Assembly: GCA_902729315.2 (NCBI GenBank)
Contig: LR746268.1
Location: forward strand, 837,001-901,000
Length of the DNA stretch: 64,000 bases
From: Spirodela intermedia
Taxonomy: Eukaryota; Streptophyta; Magnoliopsida; Alismatales; Araceae
Direction: 5' to 3'
Part shown: positions 52,581 to 64,000 of the stretch, piece by piece
Layout of the letters: each line of letters begins with the position of its first letter
How positions within the stretch are numbered: position 1 is the first letter of the stretch
Notes under the pieces: generated by a model
What the model was told of the DNA's origin: nothing
What the model saw: the letters and a program-made list of their open reading frames with translations, nothing else
Databases searched by the model: none
Translations under genes and position numbers: made by a program

Positions 52581-55500
52581 TGATATTAGAGCCATGGTGA
52601 TCTGCCACGGTTTTCTATTGACACCACCATCTCCTCGGCTGCCACTCCATCATTGTCTCCATGGTGACTCTCCAAGCCACAGTGCTCTACTAGGGTTTTC
52701 TATTAGTGCCACTGTCTCCTCGGCCACCACTCCATTGTTATTTCCATGGCAACTCTCTAGTACCCATCTCCTCTATGCGCCATCTTGCTGCACTGCTCTC
52801 CTACTCCTCAGCGCCACCAAGTGCCGGCCCACCACTACACAGCTGCATGCAACAGCGCCACCGTGCGTCATTGCATGCAGTAGTGCTCGTTGCACAGCAG
52901 CGAGTAGTGTGCAGCTGCACAATGCATACATTGGTGCACCAGCACCACCTGACAACACCCACCAATGCCTTCAGGTTGGTTGGTGCTCTTTTGGGCTCTT
53001 TTGTGCCCTAGGGCACATTCGGGGCATGTCTGCCCTTCTTTGTGCCCTAGGGCATCCCAGTGTACATCTCGAGCAGCAGCTTGTCACTTCTTCACTGACA
53101 TGTCTAACAACTTGGGGAGTTTCGGGACATCTATGGGTGGGGCTACTGTTCCTATAGTGTCTACAATACATTCGGCTACTTTTTCATTAGGGGTTGTGAT
53201 GATCATCACTCACCACTTATCAGGTGCCAAGAATTATTGAAAATAGAGTCATGATGTTTATGTTTATCTTGCAAGATATGATATATTGCATCTCATTACG
53301 GAGGATCCACCGACGAAGCCTAATTTACTTCGGAAGTGGAACTGTGATGATCAATATCTATTGGGTTCTTTAAGAGTGATGAACTCGATTTAGAGGTTAA
53401 ATATGTCATCGTGATGTAACTAAATTCATGTAAACAATATTTATAAAACCTCACTCTTCTATCTAAGATAAGTAAGGGTCAGTCCTCAAGGAGCATGGGT
53501 AATGAGAGTAAGAATTTTACTTATCTTATTTCTTATATATATATACTTGACATTGTGAAGGGCAAAATCAATCTAACAAGAATAAATACAAGAGAAATGG
53601 AAAGTGACAAAGGGGAGAAAATTGATCTAATGTAATGAAATGATGAAATAAATGATAAAATTATTTGGACTAAAAGTTAATCTATCTATGGAGAAGATTA
53701 CAAAGATGCTCTAAATCTAGATCTTGCACACATCTCGTTGTGTGTCAATTCTAGGTTGAGTGATGCTTGATCCGTGACGACCTTGATATGCTTCAAGTAG
53801 TCTCTTCTCCACAACGATCTTGGGCATGAGAATACTATTGACCCGACCTTGATTTCTCTCCGTTTTCCTTCAACTAGTCACTACTAGAGAGAGAGCCAAA
53901 AAGTACATTCAAAGAGGGGAGCAAGATGCCTTAATCATCTCGAGAATTAGGCCCTTCTAATAGACGGTTATGATTAATAATCGACTCTCTTGGTGGACGA
54001 CTCAGATTCTTTCATGATGACTGTGCTATAATCTTCTCTTAATTTCATCTTAAGACGTCCTAAGATGAGCAGCCTAGATCTCATTTCTTGATAGCCTTTT
54101 TAAGTCCAAATGGACTAAGCCCAAAGTGGCACCTCTATAGGGCCCATAAACATATTAAGCTGACCCTCTCCATAAGACTTGAGTTTTTCTTTGGGTTAAA
54201 GGCTTAGACTTCTTTCATTACTTTTAACTCATAATAAGAGCTTGCTTAAGTCAGAAACAATTAAATAATTATTAAGAAAATGTGAGAGAATCACCACTTG
54301 ACTTCATAAAAGTTAAGTGGGTTAGTCTCATAATATATATAAATAAATAAAATAATATATATTGAGACTTAAATGATAAAATATTATAAATATCATAATG
54401 AGTTAGTAACACATGTATAATTGTATTCTCTACCCATTAATTAGTATCTATATGTAAGATATTAATGCATAGATGCAACTACTAATTTATAATTATCAAT
54501 GGGTCTCCCTAGAACCATGTGTATGAATCGTGTATGATTTTAACTCATGCTAGCATGTGTGGAATCATCTTGAATTGATCTATGTCAATAATCTCACCTG
54601 CCAATATTATGTTTAAGTCGAGTTCTATAAGACGTAGAAGGGGTAGTGTTCATTGGTGAAGTACTTTAAAGTATTTGTTTGGGTTGAGCATGAACTTACT
54701 TCATTGATACCACTATTCATCAATCTGATAGTGATATAATGCTAATGAAATTACTCCAATGTCATCAACTTTTTGTAGGGTCTTCTAGTAGAATATGATG
54801 GTGCATCTTGTCGAAGCCAAAAGTTCTTTATCTTGCTGAGATCTTTTGTTGTCCTCTCATAGGTGCCCATTACTTCAGCAACTTCCTCTCAATCACCTAC
54901 GTCTATTGTCTTGGCTGCCTCTTATGTTGCTCTTTCTGGTGGTCGCCTTCGTGACTTTAAAGATTGAAGACATGATAGAGGCGCACATGATAAATTTGAT
55001 TGCCATCTTGAGATCATTGTGGTCGGAAGGGCCGCACTAGGATCATTGTTATGCTCATCGTAGGTATCCCTAGGCTTATGTTGCTACATCAGATGAGACC
55101 ACCATGGGTCCATTAACATGACCACCGACTCTATCCACTCCCCCTAATTTGTCATAGGAGGTGCAGTAGGTTCTCAAGGAATGCATGGCTACTCAACATT
55201 TATCTCAATAGGTTGTGACTTTAGTTACACCTTTGACTCTGCACCATCCTAGGCCTACTACCTTTATTGCTTGATCATCATCTTAGTCGTCTACAACTCA
55301 ATTGTATATTGCTCTGACATTTATGTTTGCTAGCATATCTCAACCATAGGTCTCTAATTCAGGTGCCACCTATTATATCTTCGATATGCATTCTCATTTT
55401 ACCTTCTACCACTCAAATCTTTCTCATCCTTTGCTCACCCTCACTGATGGATCGAGAACTTTGATTTTTGATATTAGAAATTTTTTGCCTTTGCTTTTAC

Positions 55501-57607
55501 CTTGTCTTCCCTTTACATCTGTTTTACATGTTCTCTAATCTACTTTCAACCTTATTTTCATTAATTCCTTTATCCGCACATATAGTGTATCTGTTATATT
55601 TCTTCTTGAATCTTATGTTGTGTCAGACCTGAAAACTAGGAACAAAATTAGTGAAGTAGTTGAGCATGATGGTCTTTATTACTTGCATTTGTTAAATCCA
55701 ATGGCTTGTGGTAGTCTCTCCACTTCAAATTTATAGTTGGCTTGGGCATGTCTTTTCAAAGCTCAAGTATATTTGTCTATGCTAGAGTGTGTCTTTTGTT
55801 AGTTTGGAAAGCATATTAGGGTATTCTTTCTTTCTCGTTCGTGTCTTAGAGTTACATCTCATTTTGAACTTATTCATTACAACTTTTGGGGTCTTAGTTG
55901 TATATCATCACAATTTGGTTATATATATATTTTTGTTTTAATTGATGATTATTTGCTTCTTACGTAAGTATCTTATGAAGGATTGATCTAAGGTATTTTT
56001 TATCTTTGTAGCCTTTTGTGTGAAAATTCGCACATAGTTTGATATCATCATCTGCACTCTTCACTTGGACAATACAAAGAAATATTTTAGCTTATCCATG
56101 ACCACCTTACTCCAATAATATGAGATTCTCCACTACTCATCTTCCCTTCATACCTCAACATAATTGTGTTGTTGAACACAAGCTTCATAATATTGTTGAG
56201 ACGGCTTATACCTTTCTTACCACCACCCATGTGCCTCTATATTTTTGAGGGGATACTATCCTTTTTGCTGCCTACCTTATTAACCAAATGCCATCTTCCG
56301 TCCTCCACCATTAGATTTTCTTTTTTATCCTGTAACTTAGCCACCCTCTCTTTCATTTACCTTCACACATATTTTGTTGTGTGTTTTATTTATCAGCTTA
56401 AATCATGTTTGGATAAGCTTGTAAAGTCTATGAATTGTATTTTCTTTGGTTACTCTCGCCTCCAAAAATGGTATCGTTATTATTGTCCTTTGACTCATTA
56501 TCATTTTGTGTCTATACATGTTACCTTTTTTTGAATGATATCCTTTCTTTAGACTATCTATGACTACTTCTCTCTCTTTATGTGTCTTTGGGCCCATTTT
56601 GTTAATATTTTTTGAGTCTCTTTCTTCACCGATCTCATCTTCTTCTTCTCTTCATGTGTCACAAGTTTTTACTTCGTCATCTATAGTCGGCCCAATTGTT
56701 GATCTTTTTCCATCAGATGGTTCCTTGCTTGCACCATCCCCTCTATGCCCAACACCACCAGCCCTATTTATACCATCCTTGTCGTAAGACCTCAACACTT
56801 TCAATCGCCCTATGAAATGTACCTTGTTCATGTACTAAACATCCTATTTTCAATTTTGTTTCTTATTTCCATCTGATCTTGTCGTACCATACCTCTGTTT
56901 CTAGCTTATCATTTGTTTCTGTTCCCAATATTTTTTCTTAGGCACTGAATCACTATGGTCGGTGTGTTGTGATGGTGGAAAAGATCGAGGCCCTGTGTCA
57001 CAACTCGACTTGGTACTTGATTCTTTGTCCCTTGTCCACTCCTACAATGAGTTGTGGCTGGGTATTCATAGTCAAGATGACTATAAATGATTTTATTAAT
57101 TGTCTCAAAGCTTGCTTGGTGGCTCAAGGATTTTCTCAAACATATAGAGATGACTATATTGAGACCTTTGGTGGTGAAGCTTACTTTAATTCATATCTTG
57201 CTAGTTTCTGTGGTCCGTTTCTCATGACCTCTTCACCAATTGGATGTAAAGAATGCTTTTCTTCATAACAATCTTGAGGATGAGGTGTATATGGAACAAC
57301 TTTTTAGTTTTATTTCAGTTGACTCATCAAATTTGTGCTATTTGTAAAAATCTATCTATGAAATGAAGTTGTCTCCTTGAGTCTGATTCAGTTGTTTCTA
57401 TAGGTTGATTTAAATTTTTGATATTTGTTGGAGTGCCTTTGATCTTACCATATACTATTGTCACACCATTGAAGGCCTGATCATTAACTAGCAAAAGTAT
57501 GTGCTTGATTTATTGTAGGATGTACGGATCTTAGGCTTCAAACCTACCGATGGATCCAAATGTTAAGTTACTTCTAAATTCAGGTGATGCTCTTGAAGAT
57601 TCGAGTA
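52581..57607 (+). pseudogene. Ty1/copia element A, degenerate gag-pol (plus strand)
   Basis: Remnant polyprotein of an LTR retrotransposon. Gag begins near 53099 and includes the ITHHLSGAKNY-type substrate-like string (about 53200-53240). It is broken at about 53377 by the right arm of the inverted repeat and resumes in decayed form near 54640-54900. The pre-integrase and integrase region follows at 55640-56530, with the FVLIDDY-like and CIFFGYSRLQKWYR strings. Reverse transcriptase begins at 56969 and shows the TW, GWVFIVK, LVAQGFSQ and YIETF strings. Continuing motifs run to 57607, where element B starts. Many stops and frameshifts; not functional. 52600-52760 contains an ~87 bp duplication in the leader. 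Confidence 0.85.
53377..54310 (-). repeat. Inverted repeat, right arm (~0.93 kb), inside element A gag
   Basis: Reverse complement of 51250-52197. Its left end cuts off readable gag of element A, so it arrived after element A, or the arm arose by rearrangement there. Confidence 0.85.
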
Positions 57608-57788
57608 TGTTGATAGGGGTGGATGAGGGTGGAATCCTAGAATTCATGTATTGAAGAAGAAGAGTACATGAAGTTATATAGAAGGGAGGAAGAAAAAGAG
57701 ATGAAAAAGTGGAGATCGTGAAGAAAGGATAGAGATGTGGAGAGAATAAGTTCAAAATGAGTCTAGTGGGCCCAATGGGCTATTCTAA
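57608..57788 (-). mobile_element. 3' LTR of copia element B
   Basis: About 180 bases on the minus strand. The LTR ends in ...TATCAACA (plus TGTTGATA at 57608), has a TATA-like CTATATAA inside, and is preceded by a purine tract (TTGAGGGAGAG, plus 57801-57791) typical of the polypurine primer. The expected TG at the other end appears mutated. Confidence 0.65.
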
Positions 57789-60700
57789 TGCTCTCCCTCA
57801 AGCTAGAGCATATAAGCCAAACATGCCTAACTTGGTACATGTCATGTTGTAAGGAAAACCTCGCAAGACTCTTGGTGAAGACGTCAACGAGCTGATGAGA
57901 TGAGACAACATGTGGAGTAGACATAACACGACATTATCTTATCCTTGATGTAATAATAGTCAATCATAATATGCTTCATTTGCTCATGAAAAATAGGATT
58001 TTCAGTAATGAAGATGGTGACTTGATCATCTCAATGCATAGGCATTGGCGTAAGAGATGAGATATTAAGGCCTTTGAGGAGTGAATTGAGCCATATCATC
58101 TCTCGCATCGTTTCAACCATAACGCAATACTCAGACTGAGCAAGATATCACCTTCTGCTTCCTAGAGTACCACGTGACAAGGCTGTCACTCACATATGTG
58201 CAATAACTAATGATGGACTTGCGATCTCCCTCGTCATCAACATATCCTACATTCGAGCAAGCTTTAATCCAAAGATGTCTATGTTTTCTATAAATAAGCT
58301 TTCTTTCTGGAGCTCTTTTGATGTATGTCAAAACTTATAAAACTCTTTCATGGTGAATTTGTCGAGGTTCTTGCATGAATTGACTAATGACATTAACGAT
58401 GTACACGATGTTAGGGCAAGTGAAGGTGAAATAGATCAGCTTCTCTAATAACTGTTTGTACCGATTAACATCCTCTAGGAGCAGAGATGACATATCCTAA
58501 AAGTGCAGATGTACTTTCATAAGTAACTGACTCCAGCTTGCACCAAAGTAACCTAGTTTCTTGAAGCATATCAAGAGCATACTTTTGTTGAGAGAGAGCG
58601 TACTTGTTATCTTGATAGACAAACTCAATCCTAAGAAAGTATCGTAGAATTCCTAGATCTTATATATTAAAGTGTTGTTACAAGTATGATTTCGTAGTTT
58701 AAATGTCTATTTCATCACTTTTAGTCATAAGAATGTCATCCACATAAATAGCTAGGATGATAATGTTAGATTCATTAGTCTTTGTAAGTACTGTGGGATC
58801 ACCAAGATATGGTGAGAATCTAAATTATATTAGAAGACCATTGAACTTGGCAAATCAAGCACGTAGACTTTACTTAAGTCTATAAATGAGGCTTTGTAAA
58901 AGACACACCTTCTTTGACTCCCCTTGAGCAACATACCTAAGAGGTTGCTCCATAAATACTTGTTCCTTAAGGTCACCATAGAGAAAAGTATTGGAAACAT
59001 CAAACTAATGTAAAGATCATATTTGATTTACTGTAAGAGAAAGTATCATTCGAATGGAGTTGAGCCAAACGACTAAAGAGAATATCTTAGTGTAGTCAAT
59101 GTCATAGGCCTACATGAATCTATGAACAATCAATCAAGTCTTGTGACGTATAATAGATCCATCTAAGTTATAATTGAGTGTGAAAACTCACTTGCATGTG
59201 ATGATGTTGGCAGTGCGTAGATAAAATATAAATGTCCAAGTTTCCTAATACACCAAAACATCCACCTCTAAGTCCTTGGCCACCTTCTATTTAAGTACTT
59301 ATGCAGCCTCAATATATGACCATGGAATTGACTCAAAGTTCACAGAAAGAACAAAGGTACGAAAGAAAAGAGAAATTTAGTCATAAGAAACAAAGTGAGA
59401 AATGAGACGTTTGGTGCATGCACATGTACCTTTGCGGAGAGCAATAGAAATATGAAAGTCATCCACTTGAGTAATAGAAGAGACAATTGGAGGAGGCTCA
59501 TCGAGAAAAAGTGAAGACGAATTTGATCCCAAAGTAGAGTAGTTGAATGGTGACAAAACAAAAAGTGTCAAAGGAGTTGACGATTGAGAAACTAGAAAAA
59601 TAGGAAGAATAGGAGAGAGATTTATAATGATCATCACAAGAGGAAAACTAAGTGGTAAAGATGCAACAAATCAAGAAGTTGATGTTGGAGAAAAGAAGAG
59701 AGACTCCTCATGAAAAGTAACTTCAGCTAATGTCACATAAAGATGAGTATTAAGAAAGTAAACTCAATAACTCTTTTGTGTGTATGAGTAACCAACAAAG
59801 ATCACTTTGAGAGCACGAGAGACCAAATTTAGAAAGAGAAAGAGAGTAGTCTTGTACGAAGACAGTGCATATAAAGACATGAAGGGGTAAGAAAAAAAGA
59901 AAAGAATCCGGTGAAAGACGATGAAGTAAAATGGCTCACCAAGTGGAGCGAAAAAAAGCCGATTATGGAGATATGTGGCTGTTAGAAGAGTGTTAGACTA
60001 TAGATAATGAAGAATATTCATCTCAATGAATAGTGTGCGAGCAATGTCAAGTAGTTGACAATATTTTTGTTCGACAATATCATTTTGTTGAGATATGTGT
60101 GGACACGTGATTTGATGAAAAATATCATGATCAATACAAAATGTACAAAATAAATCTTGGACCAACTCTAAAGTATTGTTGGTGCAAAGAATCTTGAGTG
60201 TAATAAAGTATTGAGTGATGATCTCAATAATGAAGTGAACGACTATGATGTAAACTTGGGTATGATCTTAGAGAAGATAGATCTAACTCAACCGGGTATA
60301 GTCATCAACAAAGACAATGTAGTAGCGATGGCTTGAGACAAATATTGTACAAGAGGGGCCCAAAATATTATAATGAATGAAGTCAAAGGATGCTGTGGAT
60401 GGAATTTCATCTCAACTTGAGTATGAATCATGATGGTGTTTGCCTAATTGACATGACTAGTGAGTTAGATTTTCTACAGGTGTCGTTAGTCTTTAATCTT
60501 CTCAATCAAAAATATTATGAGTTATATTTTAATCTGATTCACGAAATACTTGTAGATTGCAACGAGTTAGGTCGTCTCCTCAGGGAATTTGAGGCTTATT
60601 GTTTAATGTTTGTTCTAATGAAGGATGGAATGGGAAAGAAAACAAGGGGTTGTGGATTGGAAGGAGAGAAGAAGAGGGAATGATGAATCCCACTCTGATT

Positions 60701-62500
60701 TCTCAGATCTAGCCAGCGTAAGAATGTCAATCAACTGTTCGTAACTTCTATTCTTTAATCCCTAATTAAAATCTAACCCAAAACTAAATGAAACCTGCTT
60801 CATCTCGAAACTAACCTGGCGTCACCACTCCTTCCTTCTGACAAGAAGAGGCGTTCACTTGAAGCAGTGGGAGAGACCTCGTTCAAATAAGATGAGGAAC
60901 GTTTTGGATTGACACACCTACATTCACACAATATAGAACTCGGAAAACCCTAAACCCTCTGGGCTAGCTGAATTGCCAAAGGCTTCCTTCATCAAAAGCT
61001 GTTCGTAACATTGGTTTTCCGAAAAATATAGGGCGGTGTTCCCTCTCTCTCCTCTCTAGCTCACCTCTCATGCACGTGGGAGAAACTACTCGAAGATTTT
61101 GGTGGCTTCCTCCCCCTCAAGGCCATGCTTCATTGGATCGGTGGACTCCCATCTCGTGAGCTCTCTCCTAAGCCATCATATCCTTCTCTTGTCGAAATGA
61201 CGACTCCTCACTCCTACGAGTGACGGTTGAGTTGTTGTATCATAATTGTTGATGAAGCGGCTATGACCTGAGGCATAAATTCCTAAATTGTTGGAAAATG
61301 ATTAGAAAAATCACAAAAGTATATTCAATGTCTAAAATAATATGGTTTAATCAGATAGCACATGTGTATGAGGAGACTAGTCTCACAAAATTCTAAAAAT
61401 ATTTGAAATATTACTCTATCTTGAAACATGTTAAAAATCATCTTTATTCATGTAAATAAAAAATTAATGATATCATAGAATTATAAAATTAACTAAGTTA
61501 AGGTGTATTCCAGCACATTATTCATGTGCTATCAATGACTTACACACAAATTTGTTAAGAGAAAACCAATATAAGATGTTTTGAAAATTTTCAAAACAAG
61601 GATGTCTTAAATGACGATGCCACAAAAGAGATGAAGTGACCGTAAAGAAAATAAAAAGAGCTTAGAGGCCAAAAAATGATTCATCAAAAATTAGCTCATA
61701 GACACCTCGGTCATTCTCACATCCTAAACTAATCTTCCGCCTAGTATATAGATCTTGAAAGGTACAATAAAAAAGAAAAAATATAATGGAGCAAAGGATG
61801 GTTAGAGTAATGACACTAATATATAAGAGGTTAACATGAAATTTAGGAACATAAGGAACCTAGGTGAGAGAAATACTCAGGATAACAATAATATTGCCAT
61901 GTCCACTGACTAGATAAGTCCAACCATCAACAATGATAATCAGTGGATGATGAGTGGTAAATTGATATAATGCTAAAATAGTTGGTGTGCCGGCCATGTG
62001 GGTGGTTGCCTTCGAGTCAATAATCTATGGTGAAGATGAAGATTCAAGGAGAGCATGTATACTTAATGTGGAAGGATGCAGAAGTAAGGTCAGATTGGTC
62101 GAGGAATGAGCCATGGTATCCTTGGAGTGGCATAGTGCTTCATACTCGGTGGAGGTCAATGTCACTTAAAAAGCTGAAGACAAGACACTAGACCACGCTA
62201 GAGAAGCTGGTGAAGGAGGTAAGAGAGTCGGTTAGGAAGAGTTGGGCTTTCTGAATTATTTCTAACATTTGTCAAGTGGGTGGTTCTACTTGTTGCAGTA
62301 GATGCATGGAGGAAAAGAATTACAACCCTTCTCTCATGATGGACGACCACTGTCTGGTCTCGAAATAGTAGGGTCATGTGACACTCGAAGAGTGGAGATG
62401 ATCATCGCCGAAGGAGTAGATGTACCACTAGTGATAGCAAGAGGAGTGCATGTACTCACACGAAGTGCAATGGAAAAAATGTGAGAGATATCAGGTACCT
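57789..62500 (-). pseudogene. Ty1/copia element B, degenerate gag-pol (minus strand)
   Basis: Second copia remnant, opposite in orientation to element A. From right to left: a nucleocapsid zinc knuckle CxxCxxxxHxxxxC at 62307-62266 (with a stop inside); an integrase-type segment with the QQN...VE...LLDIARTLF pattern at about 60117-60000; a reverse transcriptase decayed over about 59200-58600, with the catalytic YVDD at 58746-58735; an RNase H segment at 58331-58131 with DRKS...YC..V and VTWYSRKQK; and the C-terminal DVFTKSL string near 57890. Many stops throughout; not functional. No 5' LTR or primer-binding site was found on the right, so the right limit is approximate. Confidence 0.83.
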
Positions 62501-64000
62501 AGTCTTCATAGAGGATTGTCCCACAAATCTAAGAGGTAATTGATGGGTAAAGTTCACTAAGATAGACTTTGACAAGAAACTTCTAACGATAGCACTCAAA
62601 TGTCCAAAGATCAGTGGTCAGAGACTAATAGATGACAAGCTCCTATATTAGTGTTTGGAGATGACCAAAATGAGTATAAAGTGAAGAGTCACCTTACTTG
62701 TAGGTAAGAAGTGACTTGAAGATCTCGACCGTGTGACTAATATTCATCTGGTTGGTATACATGTTCTCCAATATCGTCAAGAGTTATTACGTAGGGCAAA
62801 TCTAGGTAAAAGGTTCGGTAACACTCAACTCAATGTTCTAAAACATCTAAGGATGACTAATAAGTCTTCATTATCATAAGTTAATAATTAGTAAATAATA
62901 TAGTTTTAGCCTTAACTCATGATAAATAGACTTATATTTGTGTTAAAGTGTGAAAAATGATTTCAATTGATTAACGTGAAATTTTGACTAATTATGTGAT
63001 TTGTTACGAATTTATATGATTTTTATAGTTTTATTTTTTGAGATAAATAAAGAAAAAGAAATAAAAATAAAAATATAGCAAAATGAGGGAGACCTGCTAG
63101 CCAGTCGGGCCTGCAAGCGGGTCGGAAGTGCAGTCGAGGAGGAGCTGTGAGCAGGGGGCTCGAGCAGCTAGGACCGATGGGGGCATATGTGCATCACTCC
63201 CCTTTCACGTCACCGATGGCCAGTAGGCTGTGGGGCAAAGAGTGGTCGTACACGCGGGAGAAAGGGACTAATTACTTGCAAATGTATTATTACTATATAT
63301 TCGTCTGAAACTTCGACGCACAAGCGATGTGGGACTAAACTTGCGTCACACCTTCCCCCGAAAGGGTTTGAAGATTTTAATACCTAAAATACGTCTTATT
63401 TATAATAGAGATATACCATAATGACGTCACTTTATAAGGACATTAGAGTACTTATTTCAATCTCTCTCATGCAGACAGGCAACCGGCGTGGGTTCAATTT
63501 TTTCCAGAGCCAAAACTCATATTTTTATTTGATTATTGTGACTTTTCTACAGATTGCCGGTGAAGGATTAAGCCACAAAAATCGCTGGATCATCGACAAA
63601 AATCTCTTCAACACGATTTGCGGAGCATTGTTACTAAACTTGCTGAACGATTCGCGATAAAAGGATCGCGAATCTATTGAGTAAATCATCTCCGATTGAT
63701 CGATGAACAAGCCGTCGTCGAGAAGAGGACGATCTGCCAAGAGACGAGTCGCCACCTCCTGAGAGTGTACCGGATCCGATAAAGAGTCTCCTCTTGCTAT
63801 GCGGATTTGAGGATGAAGCTTCATGACACGTGCCCCACCTCCATCCAACTCCTCTCCGTCGGGTGACAGCCGCCAGAGAGCCACAAAGTCGTTGGTTTTT
63901 CGCTTTGTGGGGTGACAGCTGCTGAAGACGATTCAACAACCCATTTCATTGATCTCTAGACTTCACAAGGAGATTTAGAGATTGCCCACCTTGTCCTTGT
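62501..64000. other. Right end of window, no recognisable gene
   Basis: May include the decayed gag/5' end of element B up to about 63 kb. 63060-64000 is more GC-rich, with an unassigned 119-codon frame on the minus strand (63884-63525) lacking family motifs, and a hairpin listed separately. Confidence 0.5.
63650..63673. repeat. Perfect 9-bp inverted repeat with 6-base loop
   Basis: ATTCGCGAT, loop AAAAGG, ATCGCGAAT. The CG-rich stem stands out from its context; no T-run or partner gene is seen, so its meaning is unknown. Confidence 0.85.

Noticed and set aside
52594-53157. 187-codon frame just after the copia primer-binding site as a host gene
   Set aside because: It lies in the leader of element A and consists of His/Cys/Leu-rich translation of duplicated sequence. 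The true gag start is further right in another frame.
63525-63884. 119-codon minus-strand frame near the right end
   Set aside because: No recognisable family and no flanking gene structure; kept only as unassigned sequence.

Overview
This is nuclear DNA of a flowering plant. The genes are split by GT-AG introns (one GC-AG). Several products are plant-specific or plastid-directed: ClpS1, plastid ribosomal protein PSRP3, a DUF1644 protein and an IAA-amino acid hydrolase. There is a spliced-type plant tRNA-Trp without intron, and degenerate Ty1/copia retrotransposons. GC-rich first exons in an AT-rich background, with abundant (GA/CT)n tracts, would fit a monocot or early-diverging angiosperm, but the lineage cannot be fixed from sequence alone.

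Gene-rich part, 1-48.2 kb. In order: an RCC1-repeat protein (minus, 5741-272); a divergent plastid membrane protein of unknown function (plus, 6287-8278); a small heavy-metal-associated-domain protein (plus, 9685-10333); chaperonin subunit CCT6 (minus, 20188-12064); tRNA-Trp(CCA) (minus); RNase P/MRP subunit POP5 (minus, 23331-21703); plastid ribosomal protein PSRP3 (plus, 25380-26016); the ClpP adaptor ClpS1 (plus, 27398-31466); a DUF1644 RING/C2H2-like protein (plus, 33800-34828); a lung-seven-transmembrane/TMEM87-type receptor-like protein (plus, 37340-42918); and an ILR1-like auxin-conjugate amidohydrolase (plus, 46119-48151). I rebuilt each exon chain from splice sites. Every protein-coding chain closes in frame at a length normal for its family.

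Repeat-rich part, 48.2-64 kb. No host gene is visible. It holds a copia element on the plus strand (LTR, primer-binding site, gag, integrase and reverse transcriptase remnants). A pair of ~0.93 kb inverted repeats lies around its 5' end, and the right arm has broken into its gag. A second copia element on the minus strand was inserted into the reverse transcriptase of the first. Everything there is full of stops.

Cross-cutting patterns. (1) CT dinucleotide tracts are almost always CT on the sense strand of the gene and often abut a splice site. (2) Many intergenic and intronic stretches are short tandem duplications of 70-310 bp. One of these duplicates part of the shared POP5/PSRP3 promoter, which is packed with GGGCC/site II motifs. 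(3) Three chloroplast proteins (PSRP3, ClpS1 and the unknown membrane protein) lie in the gene-rich part, but this is housekeeping content rather than a gene cluster or pathway. I found no CRISPR, operon, or clearly new multi-gene system.
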